Below, in pieces: positions 8,142 through 16,676 of a stretch of 48,311 nucleotides of DNA. Below the pieces are notes generated by a model that ran no database searches, was not told where the DNA came from, and saw nothing but the letters and a program-made list of their open reading frames with translations. Made by a program: the position numbers and the translations under genes. Every line of letters starts with the position of its first letter. Positions within the stretch are counted from its first letter, which is position 1. Origin of the DNA: Methylobacterium oxalidis (GTDB taxonomy: Bacteria; Pseudomonadota; Alphaproteobacteria; Rhizobiales; Beijerinckiaceae); the NCBI RefSeq assembly GCF_007992195.1, contig NZ_BJZU01000001.1, positions 1-48,311 of the forward strand, given 5' to 3'.

Positions 8142-9398
8142 ATGACGAGTTCGACAGTCCGGCCTGGAGCCCGCCACATCCTCGTGGCCGGTGGCGGCAT
8201 CCCGGGTCTCGCATTGGCGCTGGCCTTGAAGCAGGCGCACGGGCCGGCCCTCGCGGCGACTTTGTGCGACCCCGCCCTCGCCTCGGGCGGCAGCCGCCAG
8301 CGCGGGCGCGCCTACGCGGTCGCGGCGGGCGCGCGCCGCATGCTGGAGCGCCTCGGCGTCTGGGAGCGGCTGACCGGCGCGGCCCAGCCGATCCACGACA
8401 TGGCGATCAGCGACAGCCGGCTCGCGGACCCGGTTCGCCCCGTCTTCCTCACGTTCGGGCAGGACCGCGAGGGCGAGGATCCTTTCGCGCACATGGTCGA
8501 GGCCGAGCCCCTGGTCGAGGCGCTGCTCGCGGGCGCCCGCGAGGCCGGCCTCGTCCTCGACGCGCGCGGCGTCTCGGGAGCGCGGCCGGAGGGGCGCGCC
8601 ATGCGCGTTACCCTCTCGGACGGGGAGTCCCTCGCGGCGAGCCTCGTCGCGGCGTCGGACGGCGCGCGCTCGCGCCTGCGCGAGGCGGCAGGGATCGGCT
8701 GGGTCGGGCGGTCCTACCCGCAGATGGGCATCGTCGCCACGATCGGGCACGCCCGCGACCACGAGGGGCGCGCCTACGAGCACTTCCTGCCGGGCGGGCC
8801 CTTCGCGATCCTGCCGCTGACTCGGGGCGGGCGTCTCGGGCACCGCTCCTCGATCGTCTGGACCGAGCGCGCCGCGGACGTCCCGGCCCTGCTCGGGGGC
8901 GGCCCGGAGGAGGTGCTCGCCGAGATCGAGCGGCGCTTCACCCTGAACCTCGGTGCGCTGAGCCTGGAAGACGGCCCGAGCGCGCATCCCCTCGCCTTCG
9001 GGCTGGCGCGGAGCTACCGGGCGGAGCGCCTCGCGCTCCTCGGCGACGCCGCCCACGTCATCCACCCCATCGCCGGTCAGGGGCTGAACCTCGGCCTCGC
9101 CGACGCCGCGGCGCTCGCCGAGGCGGTGAGCGACGCGCTGCGCCTCGGGATGGATCCGGGCGGGGAAGATGTGCTGCGCGCCTACGAGCGCAGCCGCCGC
9201 TTCGACGCGCTGGCGATGGCCGCGGCGACTGATGGGCTCAACCGCCTGTTCTCGAACGACGTGCTGCCCGTGCGCCTGATCCGCGATCTCGGCCTCGGTC
9301 TCGTCGACCGCAGCCCCGCGCTCAAGCGCTTCTTCATCGGCGAGGCCGCCGGCCTCCGGGGCGAGCAGCCGCGCCTCCTCAGAGGCGAGGCGCTCTGA
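8142..9398 (+). CDS. UbiH/UbiF/COQ6-family FAD-dependent hydroxylase
   Basis: A 418-aa flavoprotein monooxygenase, probably hydroxylating a ubiquinone precursor ring. The dinucleotide fold is VAGGGIPGLALALAL (17-31). The second FAD motif is ALLGDAAHVIHPIAGQGLNLGLADA near residue 300, diagnostic for the UbiH/UbiF/COQ6 family. The ATG at 8142 is preceded by GGAG elements at 8127-8130 and 8136-8139. Which ring position it hydroxylates cannot be read from sequence, so no symbol is assigned. It converges on ppa with a 19-nt gap and no obvious terminator. Confidence 0.87.
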   Translation: MTSSTVRPGARHILVAGGGIPGLALALALKQAHGPALAATLCDPALASGGSRQRGRAYAVAAGARRMLERLGVWERLTGAAQPIHDMAISDSRLADPVRPVFLTFGQDREGEDPFAHMVEAEPLVEALLAGAREAGLVLDARGVSGARPEGRAMRVTLSDGESLAASLVAASDGARSRLREAAGIGWVGRSYPQMGIVATIGHARDHEGRAYEHFLPGGPFAILPLTRGGRLGHRSSIVWTERAADVPALLGGGPEEVLAEIERRFTLNLGALSLEDGPSAHPLAFGLARSYRAERLALLGDAAHVIHPIAGQGLNLGLADAAALAEAVSDALRLGMDPGGEDVLRAYERSRRFDALAMAAATDGLNRLFSNDVLPVRLIRDLGLGLVDRSPALKRFFIGEAAGLRGEQPRLLRGEAL

Positions 9399-9417
9399 GC
9401 TTCCGGTCGCTCCGGCC

Positions 9418-9957
9418 TCAGCCTTTCTTGTCTGCCTTGGCCCGCTCAATCCCTTCCAGGATCAGGCGTTGCGCCTCGGCCTTGTCGCCCCAGCGCACGA
9501 CCTTCACCCACTTGCCGGGCTCGAGGTCCTTGTAGTGCTCGAAGAAGTGCTGGATCTGGCTGAGCGTGATCTCGGGCAGGTCGGTGTAGTTCTCGATACG
9601 GTCGTAGCGCATCGTCAGGTGGCGCGAGGGCACCGCGACGATCTTCTCGTCCTCGCCCGCATTGTCCTCCATCACGAGGACGCCGACCGGGCGCACGCTC
9701 ATGATGGCGCCCGGCGCGATGGCGCGGGTGTTGGCGACGAGCACATCGCAGGGATCGCCGTCGCCCGACAGGGTGTGCGGGATGAAGCCGTAATTCCCCG
9801 GATACACCATAGAGGTGTAGAGGAAGCGGTCGACCACGAGCGCGCCCGCGTCCTTGTCCATCTCGTACTTGATCGGCTCGCCGCCGAGCGGGACCTCGAT
9901 GATGACGTTGACGTCGTGCGGCGGGTTCTTGCCGATCGAGATGGCATCGATGCGCAT
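9418..9957 (-). CDS. ppa: Inorganic pyrophosphatase
   Basis: A 179-aa cytoplasmic family I soluble pyrophosphatase that hydrolyses PPi to two phosphates and drives biosynthetic reactions forward. The signature DGDPCDVLV (66-74) provides Mg-binding aspartates. Other conserved blocks are [30 protein letters not shown] and [12 protein letters not shown] near the C-terminus. Length is typical of the hexameric bacterial type. A 6-bp GC hairpin (9979-9996) lies just upstream of the start. Confidence 0.96.
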   Translation of the reverse strand: MRIDAISIGKNPPHDVNVIIEVPLGGEPIKYEMDKDAGALVVDRFLYTSMVYPGNYGFIPHTLSGDGDPCDVLVANTRAIAPGAIMSVRPVGVLVMEDNAGEDEKIVAVPSRHLTMRYDRIENYTDLPEITLSQIQHFFEHYKDLEPGKWVKVVRWGDKAEAQRLILEGIERAKADKKG

Positions 9958-10088
9958 GGTACCTCGTCTCCCGGAGAGCGGGGCGCGCGAGCCCCGTGCG
10001 CCGGTCTCTTAGAGCCGTTGCCCGACAAAGGAAATCAGCCTTCTGGCGGGTCCGCGACGTTTCGGCAGGATCGTTGCCGGCCCGTGCC

Positions 10089-10598
10089 TCAGCGGAAGAG
10101 ATAGCCGACCTTGGCGAGGCGTACGCCGGCGATGCGGTCGAGCGTGCGCGGGCCGGCAATGCCCCCGAGCCCCTCGTAGAAGGTCGCCGCCCGTTCGTTC
10201 TCCTCCAGGGACCAGACGCCGACGCGGGGAAGGCCGTGGTCGCCGAGATCGTTGCGCACGGCCCGGAACAGGCGCCGTCCGAGGCCGAGGCCCTGGTATT
10301 CCGGGGCGAGATAGAGCTCGTCGATCTCGCCCTCCGCCTTCAGAGCACCGCTGCGGGCGCGGCCGTAGGCGGCGTAGCCGACCACGCCGGCAGGCGTCTC
10401 GACCACGGCGATCGGCCGGCCGCGGCGGAGCGCGCCGCGCCACCAGCGGCCGTCGCGCTGCGAGATCAGGCGCTCCAGCGCGATGCCGGGGATGATGCCG
10501 CGATAGGCCTCGCGCCAGGCCGCGTCGAACACCGCCGAGAGCGCGGGCGCGTCGGTCTCGCGGGCGCGGCGGATGCTCGTCGTGCTGCGCGTGCTCAT
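10089..10598 (-). CDS. GNAT-family N-acetyltransferase
   Basis: A 169-aa protein with the GNAT fold: an N-terminal IRRARETDAPALSAVFDAAWREAYRG, central strands VVGYAAYGRARS and GEIDELYLAPEYQGLGLGRRLF. The last holds the acetyl-CoA-binding Q/R-x-x-G-x-G/A motif (QGLGLG), followed by FYEGLGGIAG. The substrate is unknown. The ATG at 10598 is preferred because GAGAAGGG sits about 8 nt upstream; a TTG at 10619 would add seven residues. It is divergent from the phosphatase gene at 10802. Confidence 0.83.
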   Translation of the reverse strand: MSTRSTTSIRRARETDAPALSAVFDAAWREAYRGIIPGIALERLISQRDGRWWRGALRRGRPIAVVETPAGVVGYAAYGRARSGALKAEGEIDELYLAPEYQGLGLGRRLFRAVRNDLGDHGLPRVGVWSLEENERAATFYEGLGGIAGPRTLDRIAGVRLAKVGYLFR

Positions 10599-10801
10599 GC
10601 CCCGGATCCCTTCTCTCAAGCGTCTCGCGTGCTCGTCGCCGGTGGGAAACCCGATTGCCCTGCCTCAGGTTCTGCCCGGATGCCGGCAAAGAGAAGGCAA
10701 GCCTGATGCCGGAACCGTACGCACGATTTGCCGCGCTCCGACCGGGCTGGTAGAGCCGGCGACCATCGATCGCAGCCGCCACCGAAGCCGCTCAGCGCCC
10801 C

Positions 10802-11527
10802 GTGTTCAACCGCTTCCGCACCACCGAGGTCCGCAACGCGCGGCGACTCGCCCGCATCGCCCGCTTCGAGCGGCCGATCGCCGGGCCGGGCGCCCGCCTG
10901 ATGGCCTGGGCGAACATGCTCCTCGTGGACCACGGGGTGTTCCGCCTCGCCTACCTGAATCATCACCGCGTCGGCACGGGCGAGATCTGGCGCTCGGCCC
11001 AGCCGAGCCCGCGCGATCTCGCCCGCTTCCACCGCCGGGGCGTGCGCACCATCATCTCGTTGCGGGGTGGGCGCGAGCACGGATCCTGGCCGCTGCAGCG
11101 GGAGGCGTGCGAGCGCCACGGGCTCAAGCTCGTCGAGTTCGTGCTGCGGTCCCGCGACGCGCCATCGCGCGAGACGATCTTGGCAGCACGGGACTTCTTC
11201 GCAGGGATCGAGTACCCGGCCGTGATGCACTGCAAGTCGGGGGCGGACCGGGCCGGGCTTGCCGCGGCCCTCTACCTGATCCTGCACGAGAACCGGCCGG
11301 TGGCCGAGGCGGCCCGCCAGCTCTCCGCCCGGTTCGGCCATTTCCGCTTCGCCAAGACCGGCATCCTCGACGCCTTCTTCGCGCTCTACCTGCGCGAGGG
11401 CGAGGCGAAGGGCCTCGACTTCATCACCTGGGTCGAGACCGCCTACGACCCGGCCGCGCTGAGGCGCGACTTCCGGCCGGGCTTCTGGTCGGACGTGCTG
11501 GTGGACCGGGTCATCCGGCGGGAGTAG
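10802..11527 (+). CDS. Cysteine-dependent (dual-specificity-like) protein phosphatase
   Basis: A 241-aa protein with the PTP-loop C-x5-R as HCKSGADRAG (Cys144, Arg150). The preceding block RSAQPSPRDLARFHRRGVRTIISLRG is the N-terminal block seen in small bacterial tyrosine/dual-specificity phosphatases. A likely general acid is the Asp of LRSRDAPS (D119). Substrates could be phosphotyrosine, phosphoinositide-like or other phosphoesters. The start is a GTG at 10802, in a 203-nt gap divergent from the GNAT gene. It converges on pheA with only 3 nt between stops. Confidence 0.8.
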   Translation: MFNRFRTTEVRNARRLARIARFERPIAGPGARLMAWANMLLVDHGVFRLAYLNHHRVGTGEIWRSAQPSPRDLARFHRRGVRTIISLRGGREHGSWPLQREACERHGLKLVEFVLRSRDAPSRETILAARDFFAGIEYPAVMHCKSGADRAGLAAALYLILHENRPVAEAARQLSARFGHFRFAKTGILDAFFALYLREGEAKGLDFITWVETAYDPAALRRDFRPGFWSDVLVDRVIRRE

Positions 11528-11530
11528 CGC

Positions 11531-12388
11531 CTACTCCGCGGCGAGCCGCGTGGTCTCCCGGAACGGGTGAGCCGGGTAGGTCCCGATGATCTTGCACTCG
11601 CGCGAGAAGTAGCGGAGCTCCTCCAGGGCGCGGGCGAGGCCCGGATCCTCCGGATGGCCGTCGACTTCGGCGTAGAACTGCGTCGCGGTGAACTGGCCCT
11701 CGACCATGTAGCTCTCGAGTTTCGACATGTTCACGCCGTTCGTCGCGAAGCCGCCGAGCGCCTTGTAGAGGGCGGCCGGGATGTTGCGCACCCGGAAGAT
11801 GAAGCTCGTCACGGTCGGCCCCTCCCCCGGCGGGGTGGCCTCGGGCTCGGGCGAGAACACCACGAAGCGGGTGGTGTTGTGGGCCTCGTCCTCGACGTCC
11901 CGCGCCAGGATCTCCAGGCCGTAGACCTCCGCAGCGAGAGCGGGCGCGAGGGCCGCCCGCGTCGGGTCGCGGGCCTCCGCGACCTCGCGGGCCGCGCCCG
12001 CGGTGTCGCCTGCCACGACCGCCCGCAGGCCGAGGCGCCGGATGATCCGGCGGCACTGGCCGAGGGCGTGGACGTGGCTGTGCACGCTCGTCAGCCCCTC
12101 GGCGGAGGCGCCCGGCAGCGCCATCAGCTGGAAGTGGATCGGCAGGAAGTGCTCGGCCACGATGTGGAGCGATGAGGTCGGGATCAGGTGATGGATGTCG
12201 GCCACGCGCCCCGCGATCGAGTTCTCGATCGGGATCATGGCGAGCGCGGCGCGCCCCTCCGTCACCGCCGCGAAGGCGTCCTCGAAGGTCGGGCAGGGCA
12301 GCGGCGTCCAGTCCGGGTAAGCCTGCGCGCAGAGGATGTGCGAGTTGGCGCCAGGCTCGCCCTGGTAGGAGATGGTGCGGTTCGTCAT
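11531..12388 (-). CDS. pheA: Prephenate dehydratase
   Basis: A 285-aa monofunctional dehydratase converting prephenate to phenylpyruvate in phenylalanine synthesis. The catalytic domain (1-185) has PIENSIAGRV and the essential TRF motif in NTTRFVVF (173-175). A C-terminal ACT domain begins at VTSFIFRVRNIPAALYKAL and would bind Phe as feedback inhibitor. The usual ESRP of the ACT domain is replaced by KLESYMVEG, which I recall as normal for alphaproteobacteria. There is no fused chorismate mutase. It is 7 nt downstream of kdsB, so the two are co-transcribed. Confidence 0.95.
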   Translation of the reverse strand: MTNRTISYQGEPGANSHILCAQAYPDWTPLPCPTFEDAFAAVTEGRAALAMIPIENSIAGRVADIHHLIPTSSLHIVAEHFLPIHFQLMALPGASAEGLTSVHSHVHALGQCRRIIRRLGLRAVVAGDTAGAAREVAEARDPTRAALAPALAAEVYGLEILARDVEDEAHNTTRFVVFSPEPEATPPGEGPTVTSFIFRVRNIPAALYKALGGFATNGVNMSKLESYMVEGQFTATQFYAEVDGHPEDPGLARALEELRYFSRECKIIGTYPAHPFRETTRLAAE

Positions 12389-12395
12389 CGCTTCG

Positions 12396-13139
12396 TCAGT
12401 GCAGGCGGCGGGCGCCCATCAGGGCGCGGGCGCGTTCCAAATCGTGCGGCGTGTCGACGCCGAGAGGCAGGTCGTCGACGACGACCGCGTCGATGCGCAT
12501 CCCGGCCTCGAGCGCCCGAAGCTGTTCCAGCCTCTCGCGGGTCTCCAGGTGGCCGGGCGGCAGGGACATGAAGCGGGCGAGTGCCGCGCGGCGATACGCG
12601 TAGAGCCCGATATGGTGATAGAGCGACCCCTCCCCCCACGGGGCGCGGGCCCGGGTGAAGTAGAGGGCGCGCAGCCGGTTCGGCCCGACCGGATGGCCGA
12701 CGAGCTTGACCACGTTCGGGTCCGTCGCCTCGTCGGCCCGGGTGATCACGGCGCACAGCGTAGCGATGTCGACGGCCCGGTCGGCGAGCGGGGTGACCGC
12801 CGCGCCGATGGCCCGCGGGTCGATCGTCGGCAGGTCCCCCTGCACGTTCACGACGACGTCGTGGTGGCCTTCGGGATCGACGGTCTCCAGCGCCTCGGCG
12901 AGCCGGTCGGAGCCCGATGGGTGGTCGGCCCGCGTCATCGTGGCGAGCCCGCCGACCGCCTCGATGGCGGCGGCGATCTCCGGCGCGTCGGTGGCCACCA
13001 CGACGGGGCCGATCCCGGCCTCCATGGCGCGCCGCCAGACATGGACGATCATGGGCTCGCCCGCGATGTCGGCGAGCGGCTTGTTCGGCAGCCGCGTCGC
13101 GGCGAGCCGCGCGGGGATCAGGACGAGGGGGTCGGACAT
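12396..13139 (-). CDS. kdsB: 3-deoxy-manno-octulosonate cytidylyltransferase
   Basis: A 247-aa enzyme that activates KDO as CMP-KDO for lipopolysaccharide inner-core synthesis. The N-terminal nucleotide-binding motif is [19 protein letters not shown] (7-25). Other family blocks are [30 protein letters not shown] and the [10 protein letters not shown] segment. Length is typical. It is the first gene of a kdsB-pheA unit transcribed away from the cytochrome c gene. This arrangement of cytochrome c, kdsB and pheA recurs in Rhizobiales as far as I know. Confidence 0.95.
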   Translation of the reverse strand: MSDPLVLIPARLAATRLPNKPLADIAGEPMIVHVWRRAMEAGIGPVVVATDAPEIAAAIEAVGGLATMTRADHPSGSDRLAEALETVDPEGHHDVVVNVQGDLPTIDPRAIGAAVTPLADRAVDIATLCAVITRADEATDPNVVKLVGHPVGPNRLRALYFTRARAPWGEGSLYHHIGLYAYRRAALARFMSLPPGHLETRERLEQLRALEAGMRIDAVVVDDLPLGVDTPHDLERARALMGARRLH

Positions 13140-13393
13140 GCTGTCAACAGGCTTCGGCGCGCGAGCGGCGGTGCTTAACAGGCGGCAAGCGTGTTGTCAT
13201 GACGAGGAAATAGGGGAACGGCCGCCGCGTCCTGTCGGGTCTGCGACCTTGCCGACGCCGAATCCGCCATTGTCAAGATCGGGGCAGAGCGGCTAGAGCA
13301 CCCTCGAAAACTTCCAATGTCCGGCGCCTCCCCCGCCGGTCGCAATCTTGTGCCGCGGGGGCGCACCCCGGTGGCGCGCCGGAGTTGTCGAGA

Positions 13394-14338
13394 ATGGACT
13401 CATTCGAGGTGAACAAGGTTGCCGGTGCTGTGCTCGGAGCCTTGCTGTTCGCAATGGGATCGGGGTTCGTCGCCGAGCTGATCTACCATCCGAAGCCCGC
13501 GGGTACGGCCGGCTACGAGTTGCCGGAGCCCAAGGAGGAGTCCGCCGCGGCGCCGGCCGCCAAGGCCGAGCCCGTCGCGGTGCGGCTCGCCAGCGCCAAT
13601 GTCGAGAAGGGCCAGGCCGGCACGAAGGCCTGTGCCTCCTGCCACAGCTTCGAGAAGGGCGGCCCGAACAAGGTCGGCCCCCATCTCTGGGACGTGGTGG
13701 AGCGCCAGAAGGCGCACGAACCAGGATTCGACTACTCGGCCAGCCTCAAGGAGAAGGGCGGCACCTGGACCTACGAGGATCTCGACCATTTCCTGGAGAG
13801 CCCCAAGGGCTACGCCAAGGGCACCAAGATGGCCTTCGCCGGCATCTCCTCCCCGCAGGAGCGCGCCAACGTGATCGCCTACCTGCGCACGCTCTCGGAC
13901 AGCCCTAAGCCCCTGCCGGCCGCTGAGAAGGCCGAAGCCAAGCCTGCCGAAGCCAAGCCTGCGGAGGCCAAGCCCGCAGAGGCGAAGCCCGCCGAGGCCG
14001 CGCCGGCTCCCGCGAAGGCCGAGGGCGACAAGCCCACCTCCGCCGCCCCCGCCGCCAACAAGGGTTCCGAGGGCAAGGACAGCCCGGCCAAGCCCGCCGA
14101 CACCAGCACGGCCAAGCCCGTCGGGCCGAAGCCCGCCGGCAGCGTCGAGGGCCACAACGAGGTCGCGCCGCAGCAGGCACCCGAGGCGAGCGGCCCGACG
14201 CCGACCGGCAAGGACGCGATCGCTCCGGCCGCCCCGAGCGCGCCGGATGCCAAGGAGCCGCCGGCCAAGGCCGATCCCGCCGCGGAGAAGAAGGCGCAGG
14301 ATGTGGATGTCGGCGGGGAGAAGCCTGCCCAGCAGTGA
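13394..14338 (+). CDS. Membrane-anchored class I cytochrome c with low-complexity tail
   Basis: A 314-aa protein. An uncleaved N-terminal membrane anchor (about 9-30) precedes a Pro/Ala-rich linker. The haem motif is CASCH (80-84) and the likely axial Met is in GTKMAFAG (M146). The domain of about 100 residues is of the CycM/cytochrome c552 type that carries electrons from the bc1 complex to terminal oxidases in the periplasm. After about residue 178 comes a tail of roughly 135 residues of Ala, Pro, Lys and Glu with four AEAKP repeats. The ATG at 13394 has GGAG at 13381-13384; a TTG at 13385 is less likely. The tail could be exposed periplasmic or wall-associated linker; its role is unknown. 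Confidence 0.86.
   Translation: MDSFEVNKVAGAVLGALLFAMGSGFVAELIYHPKPAGTAGYELPEPKEESAAAPAAKAEPVAVRLASANVEKGQAGTKACASCHSFEKGGPNKVGPHLWDVVERQKAHEPGFDYSASLKEKGGTWTYEDLDHFLESPKGYAKGTKMAFAGISSPQERANVIAYLRTLSDSPKPLPAAEKAEAKPAEAKPAEAKPAEAKPAEAAPAPAKAEGDKPTSAAPAANKGSEGKDSPAKPADTSTAKPVGPKPAGSVEGHNEVAPQQAPEASGPTPTGKDAIAPAAPSAPDAKEPPAKADPAAEKKAQDVDVGGEKPAQQ
13931..13990 (+). repeat. Four 15-bp tandem repeats (AEAKP)
   Basis: Four in-frame 15-bp units encode AEAKP inside the cytochrome c tail. The first two units (13931-13945 and 13946-13960) are identical in DNA, and the other two differ only at wobble positions. A fifth, diverged copy follows. This suggests repeat-number change by slippage. Confidence 0.85.
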
Positions 14339-14366
14339 GCCGCGGCGAGCCTGTGCGGATGAGAGG

Positions 14367-14393
14367 AGGCCGGGCCGAATGCCCGGCCTTTCT
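14367..14393 (+). terminator. Terminator of the cytochrome c gene
   Basis: A 9-bp GC stem (14367-14375 with 14381-14389) with loop CGAAT, followed by TTTCT, 28 nt after the stop. It is a standard intrinsic terminator. Confidence 0.8.
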
Positions 14394-14482
14394 CATTCGG
14401 GCTGCCGGATCCGGCCCTTTCCCGGTCGGTGCGCTTCACCCAGGTAAATGCGGCTCGCCGGTCTTCTGGCCAGAAGGTCAGG

Positions 14483-14656
14483 ATGCACAAGCTTCCGCGC
14501 CCGGCTCGGATCGATTTCACGTTCCAGGCCCGCACCGACCGCTGCCTCGCGCTCACACGCCTCGCGGTCGAAACGAGCCGAGCCCGGATCGAGGAATCGC
14601 TCAGGCTCCTGCGCGGCGCGCCGGAGGAGAAGAAGCCGGAACCGCCGGCCGATTGA
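14483..14656 (+). CDS. Small hypothetical protein (57 aa)
   Basis: The frame encodes MHKLPRPARIDFTFQ followed by a basic helix rich in Leu, Arg and Glu and ending EEKKPEPPAD. The ATG has a plausible Shine-Dalgarno AAGGTCAGG just upstream; a GTG at 14429 would add 18 residues. It lies between a terminator and the yej-type genes. No domain is recognised. It is soluble and probably helical. Coding status is uncertain because long spurious frames are common at this GC content. Confidence 0.4.
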   Translation: MHKLPRPARIDFTFQARTDRCLALTRLAVETSRARIEESLRLLRGAPEEKKPEPPAD

Positions 14657-14774
14657 AGCCGGGGGCGCCCTGCGCCGACGCGCCGGCTTGGCGCGCGCCG
14701 CCCGTCCGTCCTAGAACGTCGCCCGGCCCCGCGCCCGGATCTCGTCCGGGCGCCCACCGGGAGATCGCCTCACC

Positions 14775-16676
14775 GTGACAGCGCACGCCCTGATCGGACG
14801 CCTCTTCGCCGCGACGCTCTGCGTCGCCCTCTCGGGGCTTCCGGCAGGGGCGGCGTCCGAGCCGGCGCCCGCCGCGTCCGTCACCGCGCCCTCGGGCGAG
14901 TGGGCGCACGCCGTCACCCTGATGGGCGCGCCGAAATACGGGCCGGACTTCAAGCATTTCGATTACGCGCGGCCCGACGCGCCGAAGGGCGGCCTCGTCC
15001 GCCTCGGCGCGCAGGGCGGCTTCGACAATTTCAACAGCATCGTGTCGGGCCTCAAGGGCGACCTCGAGGGCGGGATCCTGCTCATCTACGATACGCTGAT
15101 GACGGAATCCCTCGACGAGCCCTTCACGTCCTACGGGCTCCTCGCCGAGGCGGTGCGGATCGCGCCCGATCTCTCCTCGGTCTCCTACCGCCTGCGGGAG
15201 GGCGCCCGCTGGCACGACGGCCAGCCGGTCACCGTCGACGACGTGATCTGGTCCTTCGGCATCCTGAAGGACAACAGCCCCTTCTACGCCGCCTATTACC
15301 ACAACGTGACGAAGGCCGAGCGCACCGGCGAGCGCGAGGTGACCTTCTCGTTCAGCGAGACCGGTAACCGCGAACTGCCCCAGGTGATCGGTCAGCTCCG
15401 CGTGCTGCCGAAGCACTGGTGGACGGGGCGCAACGCCGAGGGCAAGGCGCGAAACCCCACCGAGACCACCCTGGAGATCCCCCTCGGCTCCGGCCCCTAC
15501 CGCCTGGCGCGGTTCGATCCTGGCCGCAGCGCCACCTACGAGCGGGTGCCCGACTACTGGGGCAAGGATCTGCCCGTGAACGCCGGCCGCAACAATTTCG
15601 GCACGCTGCGCAACGAGTACTTCCGCGACTCGACCGTGCTGGTCGAGGCGCTGAAGGGCGACCTCTACGATTTCCGCAGCGAGAACATCGCCCGCAACTG
15701 GGCGACCGCCTACGACGAGTTCCCGGCCGTGAAGGAGGGCCGCCTCGTCAAGGAGGAGTTCCCAGACCGCGGCACCGGCATCATGCAGGCCTTCGTGTTC
15801 AACCTGCGCAAGGACAAATTCAAGGACGAGCGGGTGCGGCGCGCCTTCAACCTCGCCATGAATTTCGAGGAGATGAACCGGGCCCTGTTCTTCGGGCTCT
15901 ACAAGCGGATCGACTCCTACTTCTTCGGCTCCGAACTCGCCTCCTCCGGCCTGCCCGAGGGTGAGGAGAAGGCGATCCTGGAGAGCGTTCGGGACAAGAT
16001 CCCCGCCTCCGTCTTCACGACGCCCTACAAGAACCCGGTCAACGACGGCCCCGACGGGGTGCGGGCCAACCTGCGCGAGGCGGTCAAGCTCCTGCGCGAG
16101 GCCGGCTACGAGTTGCGCGGCGGCAAGATGGTGAACGCCAAGACCGGCGAGCCCCTCACCGTGGAGTTCCTTGAATTCCAGAACGTCTTCGAGCGGGTGA
16201 TCCTGCCCTTCGCCGCGCAGCTCCGGCTGATCGGCATCGATTCGACCCTGCGCGTGATCGACCAGGCGCAGTACCAGAACCGGATGCGCGCCTTCGAGTT
16301 CGACATCACGACGAGTTCGTGGCCCGAGTCGCTCTCGCCGGGCAACGAGCAGCGGGAGTACTGGGGCTCGGCCGCCGCGGACAAGCCGGGTGCCCGCAAC
16401 ATCGCCGGCATCAAGGATCCCGGCATCGACGCGCTGGTCGAGAAGGTGATCTTCGCCAAGGACCGGCCCGGCGTCGTCGCGGCGACCCGCGCCCTCGACA
16501 GGGTCCTGCTCGCCCACAACTTCGTGGTGCCGCAATGGGCCTCGGGCGTCTCCCGGACCTTGCGTTGGAACCGCTTCAGCCGGCCCGACCTCCTGCCCCG
16601 CTACGGGGGTTCGGGCTTTCCGACGACGTGGTGGTACGACGAGACGCTCGCCGCCAGGACGGGAGCGCCCCGTTGA
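14775..16676 (+). CDS. YejA-type extracellular solute-binding protein, Sec-exported
   Basis: A 633-aa family 5 solute-binding protein, the periplasmic receptor of a peptide/oligopeptide ABC importer. A Sec signal peptide (about 1-27, ending PAGAASEP) is followed by the YejA-like block GPDFKHFDYARPDAPKGG. Family 5 segments include YRLREGARWHDGQPVTVDDV, GSGPYRLARFDPG and VRRAFNLAMNFEEMNRALF. The start is GTG at 14775 with GGGAG at 14759-14763. It overlaps the next gene by 3 nt and is followed by a second binding protein and a permease. Microcin C-like or muropeptide-type substrates are known for YejABEF; the substrate here is not shown. Confidence 0.86.
   Translation: MTAHALIGRLFAATLCVALSGLPAGAASEPAPAASVTAPSGEWAHAVTLMGAPKYGPDFKHFDYARPDAPKGGLVRLGAQGGFDNFNSIVSGLKGDLEGGILLIYDTLMTESLDEPFTSYGLLAEAVRIAPDLSSVSYRLREGARWHDGQPVTVDDVIWSFGILKDNSPFYAAYYHNVTKAERTGEREVTFSFSETGNRELPQVIGQLRVLPKHWWTGRNAEGKARNPTETTLEIPLGSGPYRLARFDPGRSATYERVPDYWGKDLPVNAGRNNFGTLRNEYFRDSTVLVEALKGDLYDFRSENIARNWATAYDEFPAVKEGRLVKEEFPDRGTGIMQAFVFNLRKDKFKDERVRRAFNLAMNFEEMNRALFFGLYKRIDSYFFGSELASSGLPEGEEKAILESVRDKIPASVFTTPYKNPVNDGPDGVRANLREAVKLLREAGYELRGGKMVNAKTGEPLTVEFLEFQNVFERVILPFAAQLRLIGIDSTLRVIDQAQYQNRMRAFEFDITTSSWPESLSPGNEQREYWGSAAADKPGARNIAGIKDPGIDALVEKVIFAKDRPGVVAATRALDRVLLAHNFVVPQWASGVSRTLRWNRFSRPDLLPRYGGSGFPTTWWYDETLAARTGAPR

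Noticed and set aside
13271..13276. TTGACA on the minus strand as a kdsB -35 box
   Set aside because: No acceptable -10 is found at 16-18 nt, so it is not listed as a promoter.
13931..13990. Tandem repeats considered as a CRISPR-like array
   Set aside because: Units are 15 bp, contiguous without spacers and in frame with AEAKP, so they are a coding repeat.
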